From contig CADBCV010000007.1 in assembly GCA_902793285.1 (NCBI GenBank), forward strand, positions 1 through 48,347: a DNA stretch of 48,347 nucleotides, written 5' to 3'. Shown here in pieces: positions 33,149 to 41,349 of the stretch. The notes under the pieces are model-generated. The model saw only the letters and a list, made by a program, of their open reading frames with translations. It did not search any database and was not told the DNA's origin. Origin of the DNA: Oscillospiraceae bacterium. Lineage in GTDB: Bacteria > Bacillota > Clostridia > Oscillospirales > Oscillospiraceae. A program made the position numbers and the translations under genes. Every line of letters begins with the position of its first letter. Within the stretch, counting starts at the first letter, position 1.

Positions 33149-33604
33149 ATGGGATTCATTTCCAAGCTCATCAAGACCGGCCTTGTCGCCGGCGCTGCGG
33201 TCACCGCCTATCAGGCGTCGCAGAAAACCAAACAGCAGACCGGCAGCCTCAAGGCTGACGAGTTTGTGCGCAACTTCAAGGACCAGGCGGCGGAGAACTC
33301 CAGGCTCGTGGTTGACACGGTCAAGTCCAAGGTCGGCGGGAAAGAAGGGGAGTACCGCTACTCCGACAAGGGGGAGAACGGCTATGCCTACTCCGACACC
33401 ACCGTCACCCCTGACAAGGTCACCGAGGTCTTTGAGACCGTGAAGGAGAAAGCGCCCGAGGTCATCGGCAAGGTCCAGGACTTCGTGGAGGACGTGCGCG
33501 ACAACGCCCCCGAGTATAAGGCCAAAGCCCAGGAGTTTGTCGAGGATGTCAAGGAGGCCGCGAAGAAGGCCATGGACAAGGACGAGGACAAAGAAGACAA
33601 GTAA
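33149..33604 (+). CDS. YtxH-like small helical protein
   Basis: A 151-residue protein with a short hydrophobic N-terminus (FISKLIKTGLVAGAAVTAYQ) and then charged amphipathic helices with repeating patterns such as VQDFVEDVRDNAPEYKAKAQEFVEDVKEAAKK, like YtxH/DUF-type general stress proteins. The N-terminal segment could insert in the membrane. Function is unknown in this group. ATG 33149 has AGGAGG eight bases upstream. It follows the C11 peptidase gene across a repeat and is closed by a strong terminator. Confidence 0.7.
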   Translation: MGFISKLIKTGLVAGAAVTAYQASQKTKQQTGSLKADEFVRNFKDQAAENSRLVVDTVKSKVGGKEGEYRYSDKGENGYAYSDTTVTPDKVTEVFETVKEKAPEVIGKVQDFVEDVRDNAPEYKAKAQEFVEDVKEAAKKAMDKDEDKEDK

Positions 33605-33617
33605 ACACCACACAGCA

Positions 33618-33652
33618 GGGGCCGGCGTCAAAAACGCCGGCCCCTTCACTTT
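33618..33652. terminator. Bidirectional terminator
   Basis: GGGGCCGGCGT (33618-33628) and ACGCCGGCCCC (33634-33644) form an 11-bp stem with loop CAAAA, then TTCACTTTT. It lies between the converging YtxH-like gene and the CHAP/lectin gene. Confidence 0.85.
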
Positions 33653-33654
33653 TG

Positions 33655-36483
33655 TCAGTAGGTATACTTTACCCATTCCTGCACATTGGATACATTATCC
33701 TGCCCGGATGGGTCTGTAGCGGACTCTTTGTTTAGATCTCTGTAATAGTAGTATGTATGAACAGCATCTCTGTAGCTCCATTGTGTTCCATAGCTTGTGT
33801 CCTGAATAAACATCGGAACATAACCTCCGGTATCGGAACCGTCCCATTTACAATATGCCGTACCCTCAAGGACATAACCCGCAACATTGGAGTCATAGTC
33901 AAAGTAACTGCCGGCGGGAAAAACAACTGCGGAATCAAACTCAGCCTTGGACCACCAATAGGGTCCGTGCTGCAATCTCACTGTATATGTGGGCGAAGGC
34001 TGATAACTGCGTCCATTTGGACCGCTGACACAATAGGTGATCATGTTATAGCCGGTTATGACCGTCTGTGTCCTCACCTCTCGGTTGCTGCTCCTTGAAA
34101 TCTCGGTATTTTGCCATTCTGACCAACCAGTCCATGATGTTTTTGAATCATACCGTGTCCATCCTGTGTATGACGCAGAAGAACTTTCCGCATATTCACG
34201 GGAAGTATATGTCCATTTCCGAGCGGTAATTCTGGCTCCGACCGGTACATTGTCCACTGAAACCCAGTCGTCACTCAAAAGGACATAGCGGATCGAATGC
34301 GACTCCGCGTACATAGCTGCCATGCTGCCGGGGTAGCAGTAGATCGTGACGTTCGGGCTGTTGGCAAAGGCATCGTACGAAATGTTCGTCACGCCTGCGG
34401 GAATGAAAATATAGACCAGCTCCGCATTGTCGGCAAAGGCATGACGCCCGATGCTCCGGCAGCTGTCGGGCAGCGTGACCGCCGCAGCGCCGCAGTTTGC
34501 AAAAGCCTCCTCCTCAATCGTGGTCAGAGCCGCGGGCAGACGCAGCATATTATTGAGGTCCACCACGCGGATATTGACCGTGCAGGTCGCCGCCGGGTAT
34601 TCCGCGACGCTGACAATCAGCGCGCCGTTACCTGTCGCGGCCGCGGTGACATTCTGCCCGTCGACGCGCACTGTGCCGCCCGCCGTGGCGGTAAGCGTGT
34701 AGCTCAAAACGCCGTCGTGGGTCAGCTCCACAAAGTCAGAAAGATTGCGCGTGTCGCCTACCAGCATACTCACATCTTTCGCACGCAGCGTCGGCGGATT
34801 CGTGATGCGCCAGAGCGCGTAGAGCGTCAGGTCGGCGTTGGCGCTGTAGCGGTCCCCAGGCTGATAGGTCGGCGTTGCGGCGCTCGCGCTCGTCCCCCAG
34901 CCGAGGAAGGTGTAGCCGCGGCGCGTGGGGATGTCAGGCGAAAGGGTGATAGTCTCGCCCACCCGCTTGAACTGATCCGCAGGGGGATTCTCGCCGCCGT
35001 TTGCGTTATAGTGGATTGTGTTGCCGTTCTGCTTCCATATGGCGTAGAGCGTCAGATTCGCGTCCTTGCTGTAGGTATCGCCGGGCTGATAAGTCGGCGT
35101 TGTGGCGGAAGCGCTCGTCGCCCAGCCAAGGAAGGAATAATTGTTGCGGGTCGGAACGGATGTTGAAAGTCTGATGCTTTGTCCGACAGCTTTTGTCTGG
35201 GAGGACGGCGCGTTTTGCCCGTTGTTGGCGTTGTAGGTTATGGTATAAGCTCTGTCGATTTCACACATGAAGGGATATGTCACACATCCGGCGTTGTCGT
35301 TCCATTTGCCGGTACTGCCCCAGATATGCGCGTAATTCTCCGACCCCTCACCGGGAGAAGCCGTATTATCCGGCTGACCGCTTTCCCAGTTGTTGTAAGA
35401 GAATGTCTCTCCTGAGACCCATTTCCAACGGCCTTCGCTGTCTTTGTCCGTTGCACCTAACCACAAATTGGAGCTTCCGATCATTCCCTTTATGAAACTC
35501 TCTTCAGCCGCACTTGTAATCGTAACAAGATGCCCGCCAGGATACTCCGAGATGGTTTTTGCATCCCACCACGTCACAGGTACGTTATAAAAATAGTAGC
35601 TGTGTCCGTTAAAAGTCGATACGGCATCCGGAGAATAGGTACTCGCAATAGCGGCAGACGATACCGTATGAAGCTGTAGTCTAACATCAGTATTTCCGTT
35701 AATCGTCCCAGTTCGGCTTCCGCTGGCAAAACCAGGACGTGCGTAACCCGCGTATCCGTCGAACGCTTTTCCATCGGCGACTTTGATGTCCTTGATCTCA
35801 TAGCTTGAGCCTGCATTTACCTGAGCGCAGTAATCGTTTACATCATTTTCAACGCGAGAGCCGTTTATATATAGATCGAAAGTTGCATAACCCGAGACCC
35901 ACCCAGATTCTGCGTTATCCAGCCAACCATTGACGTCGAGCTCATACGTCTGGATAAGATTGTTTGGAATGTGTATATAGCCTGTGACATTTACAAGATT
36001 GCCGCTTCCCCAATCCCGTCTGCCATTTGAAATCTGAATAACATCTTCATGATAAAGTGTACCAGCATAATTTGCCTCAGTAATATATGCGTAATCTCCC
36101 TCAACATTTTCTACAAACATTACATGGCCTGTTTGATACCATTCTCCGTTATACCAATAGCCTCCGTCGGGCGAAACCATTATTGAGTTTGCTGATGGGG
36201 TCTCGTCACATACATACCAACCCTGAGCATTATTATACCAATGCATTGCATTGCCATATGAATTACTTCCCCACCACAAACATTCTCCGCATTTTTCTAC
36301 TGCTCGACCCCAACAATACCATGTACATTGCCCATGATATCCTTTCGCATAAAAAGGATTGTCATTTGTCGTATACATATAGTCATCAATATTAACTCCA
36401 TACGATCCAACTGCAAAAGTTGATGCGGAAAACAGAAACATGAAGAGACATAAGAGAAGCGCCAGGACACAACACTTTTTCAT
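33655..36483 (-). CDS. Secreted CHAP / C-type lectin / InlB-repeat / BspA-repeat protein
   Basis: A 942-residue secreted protein. Signal peptide 1-24 (MKKCCVLALLLCLFMFLFSA then AVGS). CHAP-type peptidoglycan hydrolase domain about 35-170 with C53 in GQCTWYCWGRA and H120 in TGHVMFVENVEG. Beta-rich region 175-275. C-type lectin-like domain about 285-410 (HLVTITSAAEESFIKGMI, LWLGATDKDSEGRWKWVSGE, NYAHIWGSTGKWNDNAG). Two InlB-type B-repeats (412-484, 487-559, each with FLGWxTSASAxTPTYQPGD). An Ig-like stretch (565-645), BspA-type leucine-rich repeats (648-735), and a W/Y-rich C-terminal module (about 770-942). No LPXTG motif. Base composition is mosaic: AT-rich at both ends, GC-rich in the repeats. 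ATG 36483 follows AAAGGAGA. Likely a surface hydrolase/adhesin; the exact bond cut and the ligand are unknown. Confidence 0.85.
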   Translation of the reverse strand: MKKCCVLALLLCLFMFLFSASTFAVGSYGVNIDDYMYTTNDNPFYAKGYHGQCTWYCWGRAVEKCGECLWWGSNSYGNAMHWYNNAQGWYVCDETPSANSIMVSPDGGYWYNGEWYQTGHVMFVENVEGDYAYITEANYAGTLYHEDVIQISNGRRDWGSGNLVNVTGYIHIPNNLIQTYELDVNGWLDNAESGWVSGYATFDLYINGSRVENDVNDYCAQVNAGSSYEIKDIKVADGKAFDGYAGYARPGFASGSRTGTINGNTDVRLQLHTVSSAAIASTYSPDAVSTFNGHSYYFYNVPVTWWDAKTISEYPGGHLVTITSAAEESFIKGMIGSSNLWLGATDKDSEGRWKWVSGETFSYNNWESGQPDNTASPGEGSENYAHIWGSTGKWNDNAGCVTYPFMCEIDRAYTITYNANNGQNAPSSQTKAVGQSIRLSTSVPTRNNYSFLGWATSASATTPTYQPGDTYSKDANLTLYAIWKQNGNTIHYNANGGENPPADQFKRVGETITLSPDIPTRRGYTFLGWGTSASAATPTYQPGDRYSANADLTLYALWRITNPPTLRAKDVSMLVGDTRNLSDFVELTHDGVLSYTLTATAGGTVRVDGQNVTAAATGNGALIVSVAEYPAATCTVNIRVVDLNNMLRLPAALTTIEEEAFANCGAAAVTLPDSCRSIGRHAFADNAELVYIFIPAGVTNISYDAFANSPNVTIYCYPGSMAAMYAESHSIRYVLLSDDWVSVDNVPVGARITARKWTYTSREYAESSSASYTGWTRYDSKTSWTGWSEWQNTEISRSSNREVRTQTVITGYNMITYCVSGPNGRSYQPSPTYTVRLQHGPYWWSKAEFDSAVVFPAGSYFDYDSNVAGYVLEGTAYCKWDGSDTGGYVPMFIQDTSYGTQWSYRDAVHTYYYYRDLNKESATDPSGQDNVSNVQEWVKYTY

Positions 36484-36520
36484 AGCATATTCTCCTTTAA
36501 ATGCTGTTTAGATTGAGACA

Positions 36521-36666
36521 AACAAAAAGTGCGCAGCCTCAAACGAAGCTTCGCACCGAAAAACGCATAACTCCGTTTGCTGCCACACAAACTTTCGGCT
36601 TATCACAGGGAAAGCGAAGTGGAGAAAGCGTTTTTGCCAAAGCAATACGCTTTCCCGTAATAAGCC
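36521..36666 (-). ncRNA. Structured leader candidate upstream of the CHAP/lectin gene
   Basis: Read on the minus strand: a bipartite stem (GGCTTAT/ATAAGCC arms at 36660-36666 and 36597-36603; GGGAAAGCG/CGCTTTCCC arms at 36648-36656 and 36608-36616), then CCGAAA/TTTCGG pairing (36593-36598 with 36557-36562, partly overlapping the first stem), then GTGCG/CGCAC (36552-36556 with 36529-36533) followed by TTTTTGTTT. The last part looks like an intrinsic terminator 40 bases before the CHAP gene's ribosome binding site. It may be a regulatory leader, a small RNA, or a repeat; I do not recognise a known riboswitch. The rest of 36484-36875 is AT-rich without a credible gene. Confidence 0.35.
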
Positions 36667-36789
36667 TTTTATTCAGCTTGTATGACGACTTTTTCTTATC
36701 ATGTTTTCCTCAAAAAAACACAACTGAAATTCCGCGTATAAACCCGATATTTCCTCCTCTCGCGTTAATCTGTAATTCCGAACACTTTA

Positions 36790-36861
36790 TGACATTCACT
36801 GAATGCCAATTTTTCTATCATCTTAACATACAATAACCCAAATGACAAGAACTAAATGTCA
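36790..36861. promoter_or_regulatory. Two dyads upstream of the XRE regulator
   Basis: TGACATTCA-C-TGAATGCCA (36790-36808) is a 9-1-9 dyad with one mismatch; TGACA-N9-TGTCA (36843-36861) lies just before the start codon, with a TACAAT -10-like box (36829-36834) between. Placement suggests autoregulation by the following gene, which is inference. Confidence 0.35.
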
Positions 36862-36875
36862 ATTGGGGCGGTGCT

Positions 36876-37124
36876 ATGTTCATCAACAAGGGCGCGGACG
36901 GACGGAACAATGTGTGCGGGATCGCGGTTGCGCGGCTGCGGAAGGCCGAGGGGATCTCTCAGAGGGAGCTGGCTGACCGGCTCCAGCGGGACGGGCTGGA
37001 CGTGGACAAGAATGCGGTGCAGCGGATCGAATCCGGTCAGCGCTTTGTAACGGATATTGAGCTACTGCATCTCAGCCGGGTGCTCCGCGTGAGTCTGGAG
37101 GAGCTCTTGTCCGGAGACGCATAG
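36876..37124 (+). CDS. Small XRE-family helix-turn-helix regulator
   Basis: An 82-residue protein that is essentially one HTH_3 domain: VARLRKAEGISQRELADRLQ ... DVDKNAVQRIESGQRFVTDIELLHLSRVLRVSLEELL. It should bind DNA as a dimer. No partner domain is attached. ATG 36876 is preceded by GGGGCGGTG. It lies between the CHAP/lectin gene (divergent) and an ABC transporter operon (same strand, 230 bases away with its own promoter). It could control either the divergent CHAP gene or itself. Confidence 0.85.
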   Translation: MFINKGADGRNNVCGIAVARLRKAEGISQRELADRLQRDGLDVDKNAVQRIESGQRFVTDIELLHLSRVLRVSLEELLSGDA

Positions 37125-37242
37125 AAACGTGGGAACAGGTCTCCCGGTTTTGTCAATTGTCAATACCCACAGTTTTTTCCTGAATTTTTTGCGCGAAAGG
37201 TACAAAAATAGTGCGCCTGCGCTGTGGAGTTTTAGGGCATGA

Positions 37243-37271
37243 TTGACAGGAAACGGGGCAGGGTGTATAAT
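37243..37271 (+). promoter_or_regulatory. Consensus sigma-A promoter of the FbpABC-type operon
   Basis: TTGACA (37243-37248), 17 bases, TATAAT (37266-37271), both perfect. The leader of about 80 bases shows no recognisable riboswitch; no clear Fur box was seen. Confidence 0.8.
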
Positions 37272-37356
37272 GCGCTTTGTTAAAAATGTGAAAGCATCAT
37301 CGGGATTTAACGGCTCCGGCCGATAAATACAAAAATCTTTTATGAGGAGGATCATC

Positions 37357-38454
37357 ATGAAAAAGACACTGTCCCTGCTTCTCGTTCTGGTCATGGTCTT
37401 CGCGCTGTTCACTGTCTCTGCCCATGCCGACGGGATGGACGATCTGATCGCCGCCGCCAAGGCCGAGGGCGAGCTCGTCGTCTACGGCTCCTGCGAGGAG
37501 GACTACCTCGCCGCCGCGTGCGAGAACTTCCAGAAGCTCTACGGCATCAAGACCACGTATCAGCGCCTCTCCACCGGCGAGGTGCCCGCCAAGATCGAGG
37601 AGGAGAACGGCAAGCCCTCCGCTGATGTCTGGTTCGGCGGCACGAATAACCCCTATGACGGCCTCGCCGCCAAGGGCTTCCTGGATAATTCCTATGTTCC
37701 CCAGAACGCCTCTCACCTCACGAAGGACATCTACAAGGACCCCAACGGCTATTGGTACGGCATCTACACGGGCCTGCTCGGCTTCATGGTCAACACCGAT
37801 GAGCTCGAGCGCCTGGGTCTCGAGGCTCCCCAGAGCTGGGACGATCTGCTCAAGCCCGAGTACAAGGGCCTGATCTGGCTCTCCAACTACAAGACCGCCG
37901 GCACCCCCAAGCTCGTCGCGAACCTCATGATCCAGCTCAAGGGCCATGACGAGGGCATCCAGTACCTCTGCGACCTCGACAAGAACGTCCAGGTCTACAC
38001 CAAGTCCGGCTCCGGCCCGTCCAAGAACGTCGGCACCGGCGAGTGCATCATCGGCATCGGCTTCCTGCATGACGGCATCACCCAGATCGTCGACAACGGC
38101 TACGACAACGTCGCCCTGGTCGTCCCGTCTGACGGCACCGCCTGCGAGATCGGCCCCGTGGCCATCTTCAAGGGCGCGGCACACCTCAACGCCGCCCGCC
38201 TCTTCGTGGAGTACGCCCTGAGCCCCGACTGCGTGGAGCTCGCCGCTGACCACGGCTCCTACCAGTTCCTCGTCATCGACAACGCCAAGCAGCCCGAGGC
38301 CGCGGCCGAGTTTGGCCTTGACCCCAGCCTCGTGTGGGACGGCTATGACTTTGCCAAGGCCGTCACCGATACCGAGCAGAACGTCAACGACGTCATGGCC
38401 GCCATCGAGAACGCCGGCGCCGATGTCGGCGAGGGCCGCTTCAAGACCTCGTGA
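37357..38454 (+). CDS. ABC transporter substrate-binding protein, iron(III)/AfuA-FbpA type
   Basis: A 365-residue extracellular binding protein. Signal peptide 1-24 ends AHA before D25 and has no lipobox cysteine. The mature protein starts DLIAAAKAEGELVVYGSCEEDYL, the family's opening, and contains STGEVPAKIEEE, ADVWFGGTNNPYDGLAAKGFL and YGIYTGLLGFMVNTDEL. Relatives bind ferric iron or, in some cases, small phosphonates; the ligand is not decided here. ATG 37357 follows AGGAGG; an ATG 15 bases upstream would use that site as codons. It is the first gene of a three-gene operon with an attenuating hairpin after it. Confidence 0.88.
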   Translation: MKKTLSLLLVLVMVFALFTVSAHADGMDDLIAAAKAEGELVVYGSCEEDYLAAACENFQKLYGIKTTYQRLSTGEVPAKIEEENGKPSADVWFGGTNNPYDGLAAKGFLDNSYVPQNASHLTKDIYKDPNGYWYGIYTGLLGFMVNTDELERLGLEAPQSWDDLLKPEYKGLIWLSNYKTAGTPKLVANLMIQLKGHDEGIQYLCDLDKNVQVYTKSGSGPSKNVGTGECIIGIGFLHDGITQIVDNGYDNVALVVPSDGTACEIGPVAIFKGAAHLNAARLFVEYALSPDCVELAADHGSYQFLVIDNAKQPEAAAEFGLDPSLVWDGYDFAKAVTDTEQNVNDVMAAIENAGADVGEGRFKTS

Positions 38455-38490
38455 TGCGAACAACACACTGAACACACAGCAATTCCGCAA

Positions 38491-38515
38491 GGGATGGCGG
38501 TTTTTCCGCCATCCC
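38491..38515 (+). terminator. Attenuating hairpin between binding protein and permease genes
   Basis: GGGATGGCGG (38491-38500), loop TTTTT, CCGCCATCCC (38506-38515), then TCGATTTATA. A 10-bp perfect stem in a position like that after dctP; it should set a high binding-protein to permease ratio. Confidence 0.65.
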
Positions 38516-38541
38516 TCGATTTATAGGAAAGGAGAGTTTTT

Positions 38542-40251
38542 ATGGCGAGAGGCCAGGGCGCGGCGCTGGACCGGAAAAAGCTGATGGCGGACCCCATCAT
38601 GGTCACCACCATCGTCGTGCTGATCACCTTTTTGACCCTGTTTATTCTCTACCCGCTGGCAATATTGCTGGTGGACAGCTTCGTCGGCGACGGGAGCTTC
38701 GGCTTCTCCATCTTTAAGCGCATCTTCGCCATGAAGAGCTTTACCCGCGCCATCACCAACACCCTCAAGGTGGGCTTTGTGGTGGGCATCCTCTCGGCGC
38801 TCATCGGCCTTCTCTTCGCGTATGTGGAGGTCTATGTGCGCATGAACAAATTCGTGGGCGGGCTTTTCAAGGTCGTGTCCATGCTGCCGGTGGTGTCGCC
38901 CCCCTTCGTGCTGTCACTCTCGATGATCATGCTCTTCGGCAGGGCCGGCATCATCACGCGCTTTCTCCTGCACATCTATGACAACAATGTCTACGGCTAC
39001 TGGGGCATCGTCATCGTCCAGACGCTGACCTTCTTCCCCGTGTGCTACATGATGCTCAAGGGCCTTCTCAAAAACATCGACCCCTCCCTCGAGGAGGCCG
39101 CGCGCGACATGGGCGCGGGGCGCTGGAAGGTCTTCGCGGATGTGACGCTGCCGCTGATGCTCCCGGGTCTCGGCAACGCCTTCTTAGTCACCTTCATCGA
39201 GTCCATCGCGGACTTTGCAAACCCCATGCTCATCGGCGGCTCCTATGACACGCTGGCAACGACGATCTACCTCCAGATCACGGGCGCCTACGACAAGGCC
39301 GGCGCCGCCGCAATGGCGGTGGTGCTGCTCTGCATCACGCTTGCGATGTTCGCGGTGCAGAAATACTATCTCGAGGCCAAGACCGCCGCGACCCTCACCG
39401 GCAAGGCAAGCCGGGGCCGTATGCTCATCGAGGACAGGAGCGTCAAAATTCCGCTCACCATCTTCTGCGGGCTTGCAGCGGCGTTTGTCATCCTCATGTA
39501 CATCTGCGTCCCCATCGGCGCGCTCTTCCCCACCTGGGGCCGCCATTTCTTCCCGCTCACGACCAAGTGGTTCACCCAGGTCTTCACACGCTACAAGGGT
39601 CTCAAGGCGTTTAAGGACTCGTTTGTGCTGAGCTTTATCTCCGCCCCCATCACGGCGCTTCTCAGCATGATCATCTCCTACCTTGTCGTCAAGCGCAAGT
39701 TCAAGGCCAAGGGCTTTATCGAGGCTGTCTCCATGCTCGCCATGGCGGTGCCCGGCACGGTCCTCGGCGTCGGGTACATCCGGGGCTTCTCCGGCGGCGT
39801 GTTCCACACCGGTTTCCTCCAGGGCATCTACGGCACGGGCCTCATCCTCGTCATCGTGTTCGTGGTCCGCTCCCTGCCGACCGGCACCAGAAGCGGCATC
39901 TCCGCCCTGCGGCAGATCGACAAGAGCATCGAGGAGTCGGCCTACGACATGGGCGCGGACAGCTTCAAGGTCTTCATGACCGTGACCCTGCCCCTCATCA
40001 AGGACTCCTTCCTCTCCGGCCTTGTGACCGCCTTCGTGCGCAGCATCACCGCCATCTCCGCCATCATCCTGCTTGTCACGCCGAGCTACCTGCTCATCAC
40101 CGTGCAGATCAACGAGTTTGCCGAGAAGGGCTCCTACAGCCTGGCCTGCGCGTTTGCCACCATTCTCATTATCATCACCTACAGCGCGGTGCTGCTGATG
40201 AACCTCTTCATCAAGCACTTCGGCACCAGCAAATCCATGAAGGAGGATTGA
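38542..40251 (+). CDS. ABC transporter permease, FbpB-type double domain
   Basis: A 569-residue membrane protein with about 12 helices made from two tandem permease domains. Each has an EAA loop that contacts the ATPase: EEAARDMGAG (184-193) and EESAYDMGAD (about 464-473). One polypeptide therefore forms the whole channel. ATG 38542 has AAAGGAGA upstream. It is the second gene of the operon, and the ATPase gene starts four bases after its stop. Confidence 0.93.
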   Translation: MARGQGAALDRKKLMADPIMVTTIVVLITFLTLFILYPLAILLVDSFVGDGSFGFSIFKRIFAMKSFTRAITNTLKVGFVVGILSALIGLLFAYVEVYVRMNKFVGGLFKVVSMLPVVSPPFVLSLSMIMLFGRAGIITRFLLHIYDNNVYGYWGIVIVQTLTFFPVCYMMLKGLLKNIDPSLEEAARDMGAGRWKVFADVTLPLMLPGLGNAFLVTFIESIADFANPMLIGGSYDTLATTIYLQITGAYDKAGAAAMAVVLLCITLAMFAVQKYYLEAKTAATLTGKASRGRMLIEDRSVKIPLTIFCGLAAAFVILMYICVPIGALFPTWGRHFFPLTTKWFTQVFTRYKGLKAFKDSFVLSFISAPITALLSMIISYLVVKRKFKAKGFIEAVSMLAMAVPGTVLGVGYIRGFSGGVFHTGFLQGIYGTGLILVIVFVVRSLPTGTRSGISALRQIDKSIEESAYDMGADSFKVFMTVTLPLIKDSFLSGLVTAFVRSITAISAIILLVTPSYLLITVQINEFAEKGSYSLACAFATILIIITYSAVLLMNLFIKHFGTSKSMKED

Positions 40252-40255
40252 GTTC

Positions 40256-41332
40256 ATGGCTAAAGTGAAAAAAGGCGTTCGCCTGGAGCATATCTCCAAA
40301 ATCTATCAGGACCCCAAAACCGGCAAGGAGTTCTACGCCGTTAAGGACACCTCCCTCACCATCGAGCCGGGCTCCTTCGTGACGCTGCTGGGACCCTCCG
40401 GCTGCGGCAAGACCACGACGCTGCGCATGATCGCGGGCTTTGAGAGCCCGGACGAGGGGGAGATCTACCTCGGCGACGAGCCCATCAACGAGCTCACGCC
40501 CAATAAGCGCGACACCGCCATGGTGTTCCAGAGCTACGCCCTGCTGCCGCACTACAACGTCTTCGATAACGTGGCCTACGGTCTCAAGCTCCGCAAGGTG
40601 CCGAAGGACGAGATCAAAGAGCGCGTCATGAAGATCCTGGACCTCGTGGAGCTCACCGGCATGGAGGGGCGCATGACAAACCAGCTCTCCGGCGGCCAGC
40701 AGCAGCGCGTCGCCCTCGCGAGAGCGCTCGTCATTGAGCCCTCCGTCCTCCTGTTTGACGAGCCGCTTTCAAACCTCGACGCGAAGCTCCGCGTCACGAT
40801 GCGCACCGAGATCCGCCGCATCCAGCAGGAGGTCGGCATCACCGCCATCTACGTCACGCATGACCAGTCCGAGGCCATGGCCCTGTCCGACAACATCATC
40901 ATCATGTCGAAGGGCGTCGTCGCCCAGATGGGCACCCCGCAGGAGATCTACTACCACCCGGTCAACGAGTTTGTGGCGGATTTCATCGGGGAGGCAAACT
41001 TCCTCAAGGGCCCCATGACCGGGCGGGACGGCAAGTTCGTCACCCTCAACATTGAGGGTAACCCCCTCAGGCTCGAAGGGCGCGACGATATGGAGAAGGG
41101 GAAGGAGTACACCGTCGTCCTCCGCCCCGAGGCCGCAACCCTCGCGGACGCGGGCGGCCTGCCCTGCAAGGTTGTCCTGAGCTGCTTCATGGGCTCCTAC
41201 CAGAACTACCACGTCAAGGTGGGCGACACCCTCGTCAAGCTCGAGGAGCACAACCCCAAGAACAAGCACATCTACCAGGTGGGCGACGCCTGCTGCCTGG
41301 TCTTCGACCCCGCGTCGGTCCACGTGCTGTAA
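40256..41332 (+). CDS. ABC transporter ATPase, FbpC/PotA type
   Basis: A 358-residue ATPase. Walker A GPSGCGKT (46-53), signature LSGGQQQ (144-150), Walker B LLFDEP (165-170), H202 switch. The C-terminal 120 residues are the TOBE/OB regulatory domain of the MalK/PotA/FbpC type. It powers the preceding permease. ATG 40256 uses AAGGAGG within the end of the permease gene. The family covers iron, spermidine, sulfate and phosphonate systems; with this binding protein, iron(III) is the leading but unproven choice. Confidence 0.94.
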   Translation: MAKVKKGVRLEHISKIYQDPKTGKEFYAVKDTSLTIEPGSFVTLLGPSGCGKTTTLRMIAGFESPDEGEIYLGDEPINELTPNKRDTAMVFQSYALLPHYNVFDNVAYGLKLRKVPKDEIKERVMKILDLVELTGMEGRMTNQLSGGQQQRVALARALVIEPSVLLFDEPLSNLDAKLRVTMRTEIRRIQQEVGITAIYVTHDQSEAMALSDNIIIMSKGVVAQMGTPQEIYYHPVNEFVADFIGEANFLKGPMTGRDGKFVTLNIEGNPLRLEGRDDMEKGKEYTVVLRPEAATLADAGGLPCKVVLSCFMGSYQNYHVKVGDTLVKLEEHNPKNKHIYQVGDACCLVFDPASVHVL

Positions 41333-41349
41333 GGGAAATAATCCCGTAC

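Noticed and set aside
30749-33676. Long minus-strand frame opposite the C11 peptidase and YtxH-like genes
   Set aside because: Shadow frame; the plus-strand genes have catalytic residues and ribosome binding sites.
36501-36836. A 111-codon plus-strand frame between the CHAP/lectin and XRE genes
   Set aside because: No ribosome binding site or domain, and the stretch is better explained by paired sequences with a minus-strand terminator.
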